Assembly: GCA_020746875.1 (NCBI GenBank) | Contig: JAGTJL010000021.1 | Span: forward strand, 806,001-870,000 | Origin: Rhexocercosporidium sp. MPI-PUGE-AT-0058 | Taxonomy: Eukaryota; Ascomycota; Leotiomycetes; Helotiales | Reading direction: 5' to 3' | Length of the DNA: 64,000 nucleotides | Shown here: positions 22,575-33,483 of the stretch, one piece after another | How positions within the stretch are numbered: the stretch's first letter is position 1 | Layout of the letters: each line of letters begins with the position of its first letter | Notes under the pieces: generated by a model | Database searches by the model: none | The model's input: the letters and a program-made list of their open reading frames with translations, nothing else | Told to the model about the DNA's origin: nothing | Program-made: the position numbers and the translations under genes

Positions 22575-23280
22575 GATCGGCGCTGGAATGCAAATACTTG
22601 CAAATTTTTCAAAGCACTTGATTAGATCTGGGCCTTCGAAGTAAGTTTTAAGCAAAAGCTGTGACACGGAGAGGCCCGATTCGCATGATTGTGAGGTGAT
22701 TTGCGACGGGCGACTTTCACTCAGTAATAGTTACAACTGTGATGTCGCAGGCAAAAGATTATCTCACAAACTTAAAACGACTTTGTCAATGTACAAAAAT
22801 AAAAAATAATATTGTTTTAAACGATTGAAACTAGCTTATGTTTGATGAGGTTCCTGAAGGGGGTCTGAACATAGGCATGACTAGACTACACAATGACCAG
22901 CTTGGAATCCAAAATGAGTACGCAGGTTTAAGGCTTCAAGTACACCACAGCTATCTGGTATAGGACAGTGAATGGTGCTTGACCACATAATTAACCTGGA
23001 GGTTTGGAAGTAGCTAAGTGCTATCTAATGCTCAGGCGTTAGTGAACCAGCGACTGACAGAACATTCATTTTGACATCAGACGATTACGATAAGCGAGCC
23101 GTAAGTAAATGGCATTGCTTGATGGGAGAGACGGCAATTATCATGCACGCTCCCTTCAGCAAAAATATGCAGACCATGGAATGGCGAGGTTCCACGGAAA
23201 GACCCTAGACTTATTTGTAGGTCGTATGGATTGTTTGGTCTTGCAGAACGAAGAGATTAAGCTTGCACGAGGGCTGGACT
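22575..23280 (+). repeat. Direct repeat copy R1 flanking HET gene 2
   Basis: Diverged direct repeat of the sequence at 26774-27467. Both copies begin with gatcggcgctggaat (22575 and 26774). In the same order they share a GTGAGGTGAT-type block, gaagggggtc followed by cataggcatg, a cttcaagta block, a gacatcagacgatta/aacatcagatgatta block, and ggtcttgcagaacga near the end. Many substitutions and small indels separate them. No long open frame is preserved. Confidence 0.8.
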
Positions 23281-24241
23281 GGTTTAGGGGGTGTATATGT
23301 AATGGCCTGAGATAACCTTCATGTTAGCCTTTACTGTTGCGCAGTTCTTTCTCTATGCGAGTGTTTATTTTGTACTTGCTTCCTTAATTATGTGTCCATG
23401 AGTGGTACTTGAGCGGATGGAATTTGTTGATACCGATCGCTTAGTTCCAGGCTATCTTGCGTTGGGTCAAACCATTTGACAATTTTGCGGTTTGCGGGAG
23501 TTTTCAATGATTATGCAAGCTCTGATTGCTCGACCACAACGCCGTTGTCTTTAGTATGACTAGACTCTATAACCGCAATTAACAAAAATAATGAGATATT
23601 GTGGAAAATTTCACCATTTAATTAGAAGATTCTCGGTTTAATGAATTCCACATTTCATTATTCATATCTTTACTCAAGTACTCTTTCCTCCCGCTTCAAC
23701 TCTAGGTTTTATAGATATTTCTGAGTCAGCCTATGATTCTGGTAAGAAACCAGATAATCCTAATAATAAAAACTACCCTCACTCCCTCATTTTATATTAC
23801 AATTGATGTTTGAGTGGGGGTACGGTGTAGCATGTGGGGTAACTACCCCAGTGCCAATAGAGTCAGACAGTTCCACGAGTTTTTAAAAAAGCTAAGCTTC
23901 ATTGACACGCGGAGGCTATCTGCTCTCTCGAGAACACGAGTCATGAAATTATTGCATGATGCCTCACTAGACACCAATCGTTAAAAGCGAAAGGCGTAAG
24001 GGTGAAGTGAAGCCTCGCTTAATCCAGGGGCTCGGTTGTGAGTGGGCTGGTAGCGGCAATAAAGCAAACTTTACTACATAGGAACTAAGCAATTTTGTCG
24101 CAGTATGATAATAATGTATGCCCATATATATCTTGAAGATGATAAATAAGGAGATTTGATTCATCTACGACAAATTCTTTCGATTCCTCTGAGACATTTG
24201 TCATTGGAATGCCCCTAGCCTCCTGATAGTCTTGCGCTCTA
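23281..24241. other. AT-rich spacer, no gene seen
   Basis: Lies between repeat R1 and the 3' end of HET gene 2. No coding signal is supported. Confidence 0.4.
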
Positions 24242-26359
24242 TTAAACAAGTCGAATGAGATACCCATCCTGTTCGTCAAATTCCATACATGAAAGCTGTC
24301 TTTTTCCATCATGTTCCATAAGGTCAGTGAATGAAATATAGTCCCGCATAACAACAGTTCCACACCTGATATAATGCCCATTTGCCTCGCTGGACAGCGT
24401 CACCGCAATACCATAAACTTCGTTTTCGCTATGACAGCCATAGAGTGCAAGGAAGAAAATGGAGGTAAAATCGTCATCTGGATAATCAAGCCATAGGCCA
24501 CATTCGATACGTCTGGAGCCCTGGGTAGCTATCCACTCCCAGTGATGATTACCCACACTTTTGATCAACGGGAGTAAGATACAGCGAATGTCGACGTGCC
24601 CACGCAGTATCTTGTGACCCACTGACGACTTTCCCTCCTGAATTTGAACGTCAATGGCATTAGCGAATTTTTCGATGGTTGACATATCCCTTGCTGGAAG
24701 GTGCAGCCCAAGGCCGCCTCCATCATAAGATAGCCAAGACCAAGAGGGTGCTAGCAGCTTGGCGTGCCTTTTTTTGACTCGCCGTCGCCATGATGACCAG
24801 CCAAGTTGTAATTCAAGATGCTTCCTCCAAAGTCCAGCGCAATACTCTATGTTCCATAAACCTTGCAAATGTTGTGCCATGCTTGAAATGGCAACAACTC
24901 TATCTTTGTCTGGAAACGTAAGTCGGCTTACGGAATACTGAGCTATGATATTATTCCACTTGTACAAAAAGTCCAACTCGGAAGTAAAGGTGCTTAGTAG
25001 TCCGTGGTGTTTTTTGAAAGATCTTCCTTCAAATGGCGCACTTTCTGGAAACTGTTCGCTTGCCAGCGACTCATAGCAATCCCACACGATTTGGTCGGAC
25101 CCAAAGTTGATAATACGGCAAGAAATATATCGCTCTTGAACCACCCAGGCCCGCAGGTTCAGCGGTAACCATAGGCTTTCTTCCCCCCAACTTTCTCCTC
25201 GTGTGAATCGAAAGGTGCCAGCGAAAGTATCGTATCGAACTTGAAGGACAAGAGACATAGCCTTTGGAATGCGGTTACAGAACAGGCCTGTGTGACAATT
25301 GTAAGAATGAGTGGCAGCGATGTTGCAATATGCGTGTTGGTATACTTTCAACATTCTCTCGGCCTCATGATTCCAATCGTCTGTCGAGTCTTGCATAATA
25401 CAGAGGGAGTCAATCCAAATATAACGTATACCGAGAGCTCTGTTAAGCTTGAATGCATCTAAGAACGTCTTTGGAACTTGTAAGGCATCGATTCCTTGCA
25501 AAAACTGATCAAGCGTGCTCTCGGTAAGTGACAATGTTTTGACTCCACCCCAGCAATGACTTAAGGTAGTATAAGGTCCGCTGATCGGGGTTCGAGACGT
25601 CACAATGAGACGGGGAGAACAACCATGCTGCTCAGCTGGGCCCACATCAATCAGTCGAGTAGGATACCATCCTGAAGCAACGCCAGAAGTTGCGCAAAGA
25701 GGGTAATGGGCGTGTCTAGATTTCGCGCAGAGGGAATGGTGAGCATCACAATGACTCAGCTTTCGCCTTACGAAGTCAACGGTCTCTTTGGATTCTGTTG
25801 AAGCACCTAGAACAGGTACTGAGAATAGCACGGCTTCTGATAACGTTGTCAGTAGCCACAAAAGAACCACAGAAATAGAGTTAGCTATACCTTCGTCTTC
25901 TATCTTCTTGAAGGTCAAATTAACATCCGCTAATTTCTCCTCACTGCCCTCCACTCGCACAATAGCTTCAAGGTCGGAAAGATCTGACCAACCAAGCCCT
26001 AAGATTAACATTTCATAGTATATTTGTATTTGATTAAGGTTGCCATGAGTTGATGCACCAAGCTTTCTCAACAACTCGTTGCAGATGTAACACCCATCTC
26101 GCATCGCTGACTTCAATTGTTGAATTGTTGAATTGGTGTCGTAGGATGCCTTCATTGGTAGAGCTCCATCGTCGGAACTGGGTGTTAAAGAGAAGATAAT
26201 TTGGCAACGAGGACATAGATGCCCCTCCTTGACATTAACAAGGTGCGATTGTGTGGACATCTTGAAGTCTATGTTGGCTATAAATTTGAGCTGCGTACTA
26301 AAGATTGCGGTAAGCGCTGCCTGAAATATGGATGCGACATTTGTCATGTGAGTGCACAT
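24242..26359 (-). CDS. HET-domain (heterokaryon incompatibility) protein 2
   Basis: The HET domain contains GPYTTLSHCWGG, IRYIWIDSLCIMQDSTDDW, AATHSYNCHTGLF and RAWVVQERYIS, all four usual blocks in order. APSWSWLSYDGG follows toward the C-terminus. A CxxC start (HLCPRCQ), then GCYICNELL, is typical of the N-terminal region of this family. An internal 54-nt segment (25890-25837) has a GTATAG donor, a CTGAC branch and a CAG acceptor, and interrupts between KIEDE and AVLFSVP. Removing it gives 687 residues; leaving it in adds 18 residues with no stop. The first ATG (26359) is used here; MSTQSHLV, 33 codons downstream, may be the true start. Function as in HET gene 1: self/non-self recognition and cell death, inferred from the family. 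Confidence 0.88.
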   Translation of the reverse strand: MCTHMTNVASIFQAALTAIFSTQLKFIANIDFKMSTQSHLVNVKEGHLCPRCQIIFSLTPSSDDGALPMKASYDTNSTIQQLKSAMRDGCYICNELLRKLGASTHGNLNQIQIYYEMLILGLGWSDLSDLEAIVRVEGSEEKLADVNLTFKKIEDEGIANSISVVLLWLLTTLSEAVLFSVPVLGASTESKETVDFVRRKLSHCDAHHSLCAKSRHAHYPLCATSGVASGWYPTRLIDVGPAEQHGCSPRLIVTSRTPISGPYTTLSHCWGGVKTLSLTESTLDQFLQGIDALQVPKTFLDAFKLNRALGIRYIWIDSLCIMQDSTDDWNHEAERMLKVYQHAYCNIAATHSYNCHTGLFCNRIPKAMSLVLQVRYDTFAGTFRFTRGESWGEESLWLPLNLRAWVVQERYISCRIINFGSDQIVWDCYESLASEQFPESAPFEGRSFKKHHGLLSTFTSELDFLYKWNNIIAQYSVSRLTFPDKDRVVAISSMAQHLQGLWNIEYCAGLWRKHLELQLGWSSWRRRVKKRHAKLLAPSWSWLSYDGGGLGLHLPARDMSTIEKFANAIDVQIQEGKSSVGHKILRGHVDIRCILLPLIKSVGNHHWEWIATQGSRRIECGLWLDYPDDDFTSIFFLALYGCHSENEVYGIAVTLSSEANGHYIRCGTVVMRDYISFTDLMEHDGKRQLSCMEFDEQDGYLIRLV
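25837..25890 (-). other. 54-nt intron in HET gene 2, multiple of three
   Basis: GT donor (gtatag), branch-like ctgac and cag acceptor. It is 54 nt with no in-frame stop, so it can be spliced or retained without a frameshift. The retained sequence would insert a hydrophobic stretch (VVLLWLLTT). Confidence 0.65.
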
Positions 26360-26773
26360 TCAGACTAGCCGAATGAAGGAAGCTTTGATGCGATTGGCCG
26401 AGACTTCTGCAAGTATATCAATATTATTAAACGGAAATATTTGATGATGCTGTCTTGTTTATTCTAGGTATGTGTCTATAGTGGTTTAACTCTTAAAAGT
26501 AATCTCTCCACCAGTTCATTTATCATCATTGTGCCTCAAGCTCTTACTTTCAACAAATATTTTTCGATGGTCAAAAGCATATACAAAGAAATTCGCAATA
26601 GCTCTAACAAACGATAGTTCTCCTTCTTCGCGGGTCCATCACCAGTGAGTGGGTGTAAAACAGACCAAGTCTATATATACAAGAAATGAATACCTGACAT
26701 TCCGGCAACTTCATCCCATTCAAAGTCGTCAACTAGTGACATCACTACGCATATTCTGCTTGCTTGCAGCTCC
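26360..26773. other. Upstream region of HET gene 2
   Basis: 414 bp between the start of HET gene 2 and repeat R2. Presumed promoter; no gene seen. Confidence 0.45.
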
Positions 26774-27467
26774 GATCGGCGCTGGAATCCAAATTCTTCC
26801 AAATTTCGTAAAGCTATTGCTTAGCTCTGAGTTTCGAGATAAGTTTGAAGTAAAGGATGTGACGCATTAAGGCCCGAAACGCATGTAGTGAGGTGATATT
26901 CGACGGCCGAAATTCTCTCAGTGAAGGTTATAGTGCTGTAGTACTGTAGCAGGCAAAGGATCATATTATAAATCCGAAACGATTTAATTAATGTCAGTTC
27001 GAGGAATGTAACTATAGAAGTTCAAATTCGCCTGCTTTTCAAAAACAAGTTAATTGGATTCTTGAAGGGGGTCAGAGCATAGGCATGTTTAAATACGCAA
27101 CGAGCAGCTCGAAATACAAGAAAAGAACTCAAATTTGGAGTCTTCAAGTACTCCAAAGCTGTGTATACAAGGACGGCGCATGGAATTTCGTCAGGAAAGA
27201 AAACTAGGCCGCTTTAAGTAGTTAATGGCACGTCCAATGTTCAGCTAGTAATTAGTGAACGAGGAATGAGAAGAAAAAACATTCCTCTCAACATCAGATG
27301 ATTAAGTGAGCAGTAAGTGAATGACATTACTTTGGAGGACAAAAGATCAGTATTGTCCTGCATGACAATGAGATATCATGATCTGACAGAATTTCCCATA
27401 TTTATTCGTATGCCGTTTGGGCTGTCCGGTCTTGCAGAACGAAAAGAGCAAGCACAGGGGCTAGATT
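26774..27467 (+). repeat. Direct repeat copy R2 flanking HET gene 2
   Basis: Same-orientation, diverged copy of the sequence at 22575-23280, with the same order of conserved blocks. Spacing between repeat starts is 4199 bp, with HET gene 2 wholly inside the unit. It looks like one end of an old tandem duplication or the remains of a mobile element. No terminal inverted repeats or transposase were seen. Confidence 0.8.
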
Positions 27468-27909
27468 TTAAAGAGAGTAGGGCCGAGGCACAGAGACAAG
27501 TTGCACATATATTCACAAGCGTGTGTTAAATTCAGTAGTGAGAGTCTGTGAATTCCTGCACAAGCTCTTTTCAACATACAAGGGTAGTCGTTTGCTTATT
27601 CCTCTTCATAGTCAGCACGAGGCAGCAACCGAAAATCAATATCTTCTCTAAAATATATCCCTCAAACGACACCGTTTCTACCCCAATGTAAGCTATTCTT
27701 ACTGTTACGGTTATGACTCTGTTTTTGCTAGTCAATATTAGTATAAAATTGTGATCAAACTTAGTTTCTGTATATGAAAACTTAATATGTGTGATTATTA
27801 AAAGCCTTTTAGCTCTTGAGTAATCAAGCACGCCGAAAATGGAGAGTGATATTAGCATGGAGGCTTGAAAGTGGCTCTGTAACCTTTTCTGCAAGGTTCT
27901 GGATAACTC
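27468..27909. other. AT-rich spacer, no gene seen
   Basis: Short stretch between repeat R2 and the GARS-like pseudogene. A minus-strand frame at 27571-27894 has no recognisable motif and lies beyond the homology to GARS. Confidence 0.4.
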
Positions 27910-29073
27910 TCAGATGCCGGGATCACCGTTGCGCAGAACTTGTTCCGTAACCAAGTCTAAATAGTGTAGTTTGCCGTCTAGACGAGGGCACATGATCTCG
28001 ACTAGGTCGGATTCCAGCAGCAGGAGTAGGATTTGAGCTTCGGGATCACCAAACAGAGCATTGTATTCAAGGCATTTGGGACCCTATTTAGTGAGTATAG
28101 TCACCTTGAAGAGCATGCCTACGAACGGGATATCTGATCAATCGTAAGCGAGAAGACCTAAGCAAGTGGGGTAGAGAGAAAGGGAGGAAACACTTACTCT
28201 CTTTTCTCAAACCGTCAATGGTAGGCTTGCTAATCAAGGGCGCTATTTATTCCATGACATCTGGAGTTGCAGCTTTCACTGGAGCGTAGCAACCTATCCC
28301 GCCCGTATTCAGCCCCTCGTCACCATCGAAAACTCGCTTATGATTCTGAGCAGCTGGCAAACATTTGAACGTTAATCCATCACAAAAAGTATGAATGCTC
28401 AACTTTTCACCCTCGAGTAAATTTTTAATTAAAAATTCCTCATCCACGACATGAAATATGCCGTTTAGCATCATATCCTCCACAGCTTAGAATGCCTCAT
28501 CGATCGTTTCAGGGATGACGACACCTGTTCTTGCTTCGAGACCTGATGCTTTAATAACCATTGTAAGATAAATCTTCCTCTGTGAGTTCTTTACTATATC
28601 CATTATCCCGGCCCTGAGTATATCTGTGAAGTTCGTGTAGGCTGCAGCTGAGATATTATGATGTGCCATGATTTCCCAAAACTTTTGAGCCTCAATGTGC
28701 GCTGCTTCAGGAGAAGGCGCAGAACATGGAATACTATCTATATCAAGCATCAGTACAAATGTATTACTTTATCCTTTATACGGACACAGAGAGTAGAGAC
28801 CTCATCAGCGCGAAAATATCCGTGATGTCATTCATAATCGGCCTCCAAGACCCGGAACTACAAGATCTATCTTCGGCTCCTGGGCTATCTGCAGAGGCTT
28901 TGGAAAATAATTTTCGTCGATTCTACCGATATAATTACTGCGGATTCTGGGTACGTTGTGCGTATTCCTCCATTTCCTGGAACGACAGTTACAATTTTGA
29001 CGGAGTCGGATTGTGTGATTTTGAGGGCGAGTGCGTGTTCTCTTGCACCTCGACCTATGATGAGGACATTGAG
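27910..29073 (-). pseudogene. ADE5,7: Decayed GARS (phosphoribosylamine-glycine ligase) part of ADE5,7
   Basis: Successive minus-strand segments match the purine enzyme GARS in order: NVLIIGRGAREHALALKI and PGNGG (about 29073-28970), IPCSAPSPEAAHIEAQKF and AAYTNFTD (28745-28630), VIKASGLEARTGVVIPET (28560-28510), LLEGEKLSIHTFCDGLTFK, LPAAQNHKRVFDGDEG and NTGGIGCYAP (28420-28280), KPTIDGLRKE (about 28220), then [13 protein letters not shown] and [14 protein letters not shown] (28070-27970). The frame is broken by an in-frame TAA at 28487-28489, a TAA after PDVME at 28247, a stop before GPKCLEYN, frame changes in the N-terminal part, and loss of the start codon. The AIRS half of the bifunctional gene is absent. 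A functional copy must exist elsewhere if the fungus is a purine prototroph. It is probably a truncated duplicate left by recombination. Confidence 0.82.
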
Positions 29074-30093
29074 CTGTTTTGAGTCATTTTGGCTGTGGTT
29101 TTAAGACGAATTAAGAATTCGGGTTAGGATGAAGTTGAAAGTGATGTTTTGACTATGAGGTGCTGCGAGCACTTGCAGGAAATTTGACGCATAGGATTAA
29201 GTGTCAAAACCATGGAGAGCGAATAAGAGGCTGATGATTTATTTGTGCGTCAGGTCATAGTGCCAGAACAGGTGACGCAGTGAGGAGTCGAATTTATTTG
29301 GACCCAAGATGGAATTTTTTCTAGATGACTTGCTAGTCCAGGGTCTAACTGCAGTGCCATTACGTATTTCCAAGTCCTTCTTGGGACACTACTTGCAGAT
29401 TTTTTAAGTAGCAATATACAGAACATATGAATAATTGAAAGTCCCAATAAACTAATCTTATTGATAGCTGTAATATCTGTATTCAGAAGATAATGATCAA
29501 CTTAAGAGTTGTGGTACAACCACCCCAGATCTACCCACCCAAACATCTATATTTGGAGCTTTGAATCAAAGATACCAAGACATTCAGCAATTAAATATGA
29601 TTTTTATGAAGGAAAATTTATGTATCCATAGACGAAATCGTCCCCAAAGAAACAAAATAAAGAAATCTTACAATACACGTGACAGCATGCGGTATCCCCT
29701 AAACGGCCATCCGGAGGCAAATGCGGGGTGGCTGAGGGTAAATTGGTATTTGTGTTCCCCCACATCGATGGACATTATCCGGCCTAGTATTAGGTAGAAT
29801 TGCTATCTTTCTTTGACCTCACTCACGAAAATATCTCCCAGAAACCTCACGAAGCAAGTAAATTTTATCTCGAGCCCAACAACTTCCGCTTTCAACTTTA
29901 ACTAAAACGAAATTCGGGACCCCCACTTACTACTCATCATCAAATCCAATTTAAGGGCATCCGAGGACAGAGATCGACCTATCCCACTTCACAGAAGCCT
30001 CGAGATTTGGTGTCATTTCCGAGAGTATTGTGATTGGAAGTCAATACCATACGCCCAACTACTTTAAATCAGGATCTCTGTTCACTTACAGAC
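29074..30093. other. Intergenic, upstream of dihydroxyacetone kinase
   Basis: No gene supported. Short frames lack motifs. A cacttacagac string just before the ATG at 30094 resembles a 3' splice site and may end a 5' leader intron. Confidence 0.4.
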
Positions 30094-32177
30094 ATGTCAT
30101 CCAAACACTACTTCCCCGAAACAGCAGTCAACACCCTCGTCCCCCGCTTCCTCAGCTCCCTCACCCAGGCCAATCCTTCCCTGACCCTCCTCCCAACCTA
30201 CCGCGTAGTTTTAAACTCCACCGCCTCACGCTCCCATGTGACGCTCATCTCCGGCGGCGGAAGTGGCCACGAACCAGCCTGGTCCGGGTATGTCGGCGAC
30301 GGGCTCCTAACAGCCGTAGCATGCGGCGACATCTTTGCCAGTCCGAGTATGAAGCAGGTACTAGCTGCTATCGCAGCGTGTCCTAGTGATAAAGGCTGCA
30401 TTTTGCTGATCACAAATTATACGGGTGATAAGTTGCATTTTGGTCTTGCGGCTGAGAAGGCTATGGAGAGAGGGTGGGTTGAGAGGGGGAAGTGTGTTGT
30501 GTTGCCGGCGACGGATGATGTTAGTATTGGGAGGAGTCAGAGTGAGAAGGTTGGAAGGAGAGGGTTGGCGGGGAATGTTATTAGTGAGTTACCTTGCATG
30601 GGATTTGGCACGAAGCGAGGGCGTAAAGAGCCTGAGTAAGTGACTAATTCTTTTACAGCGATGAAGATTTTGGGTGCCGCAGCCGCGAAAGAATACTCCT
30701 TCGAGCGGCTGGTTGAAATCGGCAAAGCTGTGAATGAACAGCTCGTTTCCATCGGGTCGGCGCTGGACCATTGTCATGTGCCAGGGAGGCAAAACCACGA
30801 TGATATTGGAGAGGATGTTTGTGTCGTTGGTGCTGGCATCCACAATGAGCCTGTAATTGCCTTCATCTTGGCGGAGTGGCATATTTACTGATTATTTACA
30901 GGCTGTGGAGAAGGTATCTCCAATCCCCTCAGTCGAGGGCCTGATCTCGAGATTGCTAAACTTGATATGCGATCAAAACGACACCGAGAGGGCGTTTGTA
31001 AAGTTCAACAAAGGCGATGATACTGTCCTCTTAATCAATAACTACGGGGGATTGTCGAATCTTGAGCTAGGTGCTTTGACAGAAGAGGTTCTATCTCAAC
31101 TAGGTGTGTAAACTCTTGACATTAGCTGAAGGAAGTGGCGCTGAATCAATGCAACAACAGAGAAAAATTGGGACATCCAGCCTACGAAGATCTACACAGG
31201 CCCATTTGAGACTTCTCTGAACGGACCAGGTTTCTCTGTCACACTCTGCAATCTTACCATTGCGGCCAAAGAAAGCAAAGCTTCCGTAGACGAATTGATG
31301 GATCTGCTTGGTGGTGAGACGAAAGCGCCAGCTTGGCCCAATGTACTGGCCAACACATCCACAAAAACAACAAAGAAATACAGCCCTGAAGTCGATATTG
31401 AGAAACAAGCTCCAGTGTCACCTGATGAGGATATCAAGGGTTTGCACCACATAACAGTCTTGTATGAGGCAGAGAAAGTGCTAATTGGCTTTGCAGTCGA
31501 TCCCCAAATATTGGACTCAGCCATCCGAACAGCATGCAAGCGCGCCATAGATGCAGAGCCCAACCTAACAAAATGGGACATGATCATGGGTGATGGTGAT
31601 TGCGGTGAAGCAGTCCGAGACGTCAGTAAAGGTAGAATACCCTCCAAGATTCTCCTCAAGCAGAGACTGACAGTGTCACTTAGCAATCCTCAAAATCCTC
31701 GAAAACGGAACAGCGAAATCAGGATCCGTACAGACCCTCCTGCACGCTATCACAAATGCTGTGGACGATATGGGAGGTACCTTGGGAGCGATATTCGGGA
31801 TCCTCCTCGCAGCATTCTCCACTTCTCTCCGAGCCCAAAAGTTGAAAGCGACCCCAGGTAGTAAACTAATAGATAGTTTCGCGCCAGCTCTAGCGGAAGC
31901 AGTCGAGAGTTTGAAACAGCATACCGGAGCGCGAGTCGGTGATCGGACAGTGATGGATGTACTGCTGCCTTTTGCGGAGACGTTGGATCAGTCGAGGGAT
32001 TTGGGAGTTGCTGTGGAGAAGGCGGAGAATACGGCGGAGGGAACGAGGGAGTTGAAGGCGGGGTTCGGGAGAGCGAGCTATGTTGGTGGGGTTGAGGAGA
32101 AGGAGAAGGTTCCTGATCCTGGGGCTTGGGCTTTGATGGAGATTATGAAGGGGTTGTTGGAGGGTGGGAAGGCGTGA
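30094..32177 (+). CDS. DAK1: Dihydroxyacetone kinase (DAK)
   Basis: Five exons (30094-30583, 30659-30852, 30902-31103, 31161-31631, 31684-32177) give 616 residues, close to the usual fungal length of about 590. The N-terminal DAK1 domain has GGGSGHEPAWSG and GAGIHNEP; in this family the His of the latter forms a covalent hemiaminal with dihydroxyacetone. The C-terminal DAK2 domain has MGDGDCGE, whose Asp residues hold Mg-ATP, and ENGTAKSGSVQ in the ATP site. The enzyme phosphorylates dihydroxyacetone to dihydroxyacetone phosphate in cytosolic glycerol or methanol/DHA use and detoxifies DHA. All key residues are intact. The start is the ATG of MSSKHYFPE, the normal N-terminus. Confidence 0.95.
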
Positions 32178-32668
32178 GGTTGACGAGATAAGGGACTACT
32201 AACATGGTATAGCTAGGTAGCTGTTGAAATCATTAAGAAAATCGCATTGAAAGCCGGAGGGACCGGAGGAAATTAGAATATCTGGATAAGACGAAGAAGA
32301 AAGAGAAGGGGGGGGGACAAATGATGTAGGTAGAAGTACGAATGAATTGATGTAGCACCCGTGTGTAGGTGCAATTGAATTGAGTTGTGAGATGATCATG
32401 AGGTTCAACATTGCGGCGTAAGTACCTTCAGACGTTCAACAGTCATTGAGCTCTAGGCCAATGTTCACACTTCATTTCCCTCCAGGTTTCCCTTGATGGA
32501 GTGAGATCATCCTTGTGGTCCATCACGTTGCTTCGTGCTGGCCCCGATTCCTGTTGTGTCTGCGATGATGTGGAACTCGTCGGTAAACTCTATTAGAGTC
32601 ATAGAAGTAGTTGTCGCGGGGGATATCGTCTAGCGTGTAGTGCTCTCGCCTTTGACTCTCCAGCTCAA
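32178..32668. other. Convergent intergenic region
   Basis: 3' flanks of dihydroxyacetone kinase (plus) and COX16 (minus). A G-rich run occurs near 32310. No gene seen. Confidence 0.5.
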
Positions 32669-33119
32669 TTATAACTTCCCATCGTGCTCTCCTGGCAACC
32701 TCTTCACACGTTTCTGCTCCCAGTCATCCAAGTCCTTTGCTGCCAGTCTCTGCAGAGAAATGTCAGCACTCTCCCACCATAAGACATTCTTGCCGTAGCA
32801 TATACGCATATCCCACTACCATTCATTCTCCCACGCCATTGTGAAGACTCACATAGTATTCCTCTTTCATATCAACCTTGCGTCCACCCTTTCCAATGCC
32901 CAATTCCTCCTCCTTACTCATTCTCCTGACTCTGCGGTCGTGTTTCTCATATCGAATTGCCGTGGCAGGAGTCAGGAAGAAGGAGCCTGCGACCATCGTT
33001 GCGATGAAGGGGAGGCCAAAGAGGAGGAATGGATGTCGTGCGAGGCTAGATCGGTAGCGGGCTGCTACTGTATTGGCATCCGCGCTGGACCGGAATTTCT
33101 TATTCTGGAAGACCCCCAT
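32669..33119 (-). CDS. COX16: Cytochrome c oxidase assembly protein COX16
   Basis: Two exons (33119-32853 and 32749-32669) give 115 residues. The family signature is complete: N-terminal VFQNKKFRS, a single inner-membrane helix FLLFGLPFIATMVAGSFFL, then TPATAIRYEKHDRRVRRMSK and DMKEEYY, continuing across the intron to RLAAKDLDDWEQKRVKR. COX16 is a mitochondrial inner-membrane protein that helps assemble COX1/COX2 into cytochrome oxidase. Splicing is needed to recover the conserved C-terminus. The gene starts 364 bp from the divergent ATR-type kinase gene, so the two probably share a promoter region. Confidence 0.95.
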
Positions 33120-33483
33120 GTTTGGCGTGGTATTGTTTTGCGTTTGAGGTCGCTGAGATAAGGTAGAATGCGTGTGAAATCTTTGAATAAAGTGGTTCGA
33201 GGATTGGAGGTTCTGCTAGTGTAACATCTAGGATATTTCCAGTCGTTGAATGTGCATTGAATCGTATATGTCCATGGATTTATCCTTCCTGCTGAAGATC
33301 AGTACAATTACTGGCAATTGGACAAAGCTGTGTTTACCTCGTAATGGACTTCGAGCTTCCCCGAGCTTAAAGTGGACAAGTTGACCCACGAAGCGCTAAA
33401 TCACGTGCACCCGCGTTTTATCAACGCGTTCCACTTCCCCATGTCCATCTTTGCATTGACAACTCATTAACAATGGCTTTCTC
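33120..33483. promoter_or_regulatory. Bidirectional promoter, COX16 / ATR kinase
   Basis: 364 bp separate the two divergent start codons. A CACGTG E-box lies at 33402-33407 and an ACGCGT motif at 33424-33429. The latter is the core of the MluI cell-cycle box bound by MBF, which drives S-phase and DNA-repair genes in yeasts. Both motifs are seen directly; their use is inferred. Confidence 0.5.

Noticed and set aside
27571..27894. 107-codon minus-strand frame after the GARS relic
   Set aside because: Considered as AIRS remains or a small gene, but no AIRS motif or splice context could be found.
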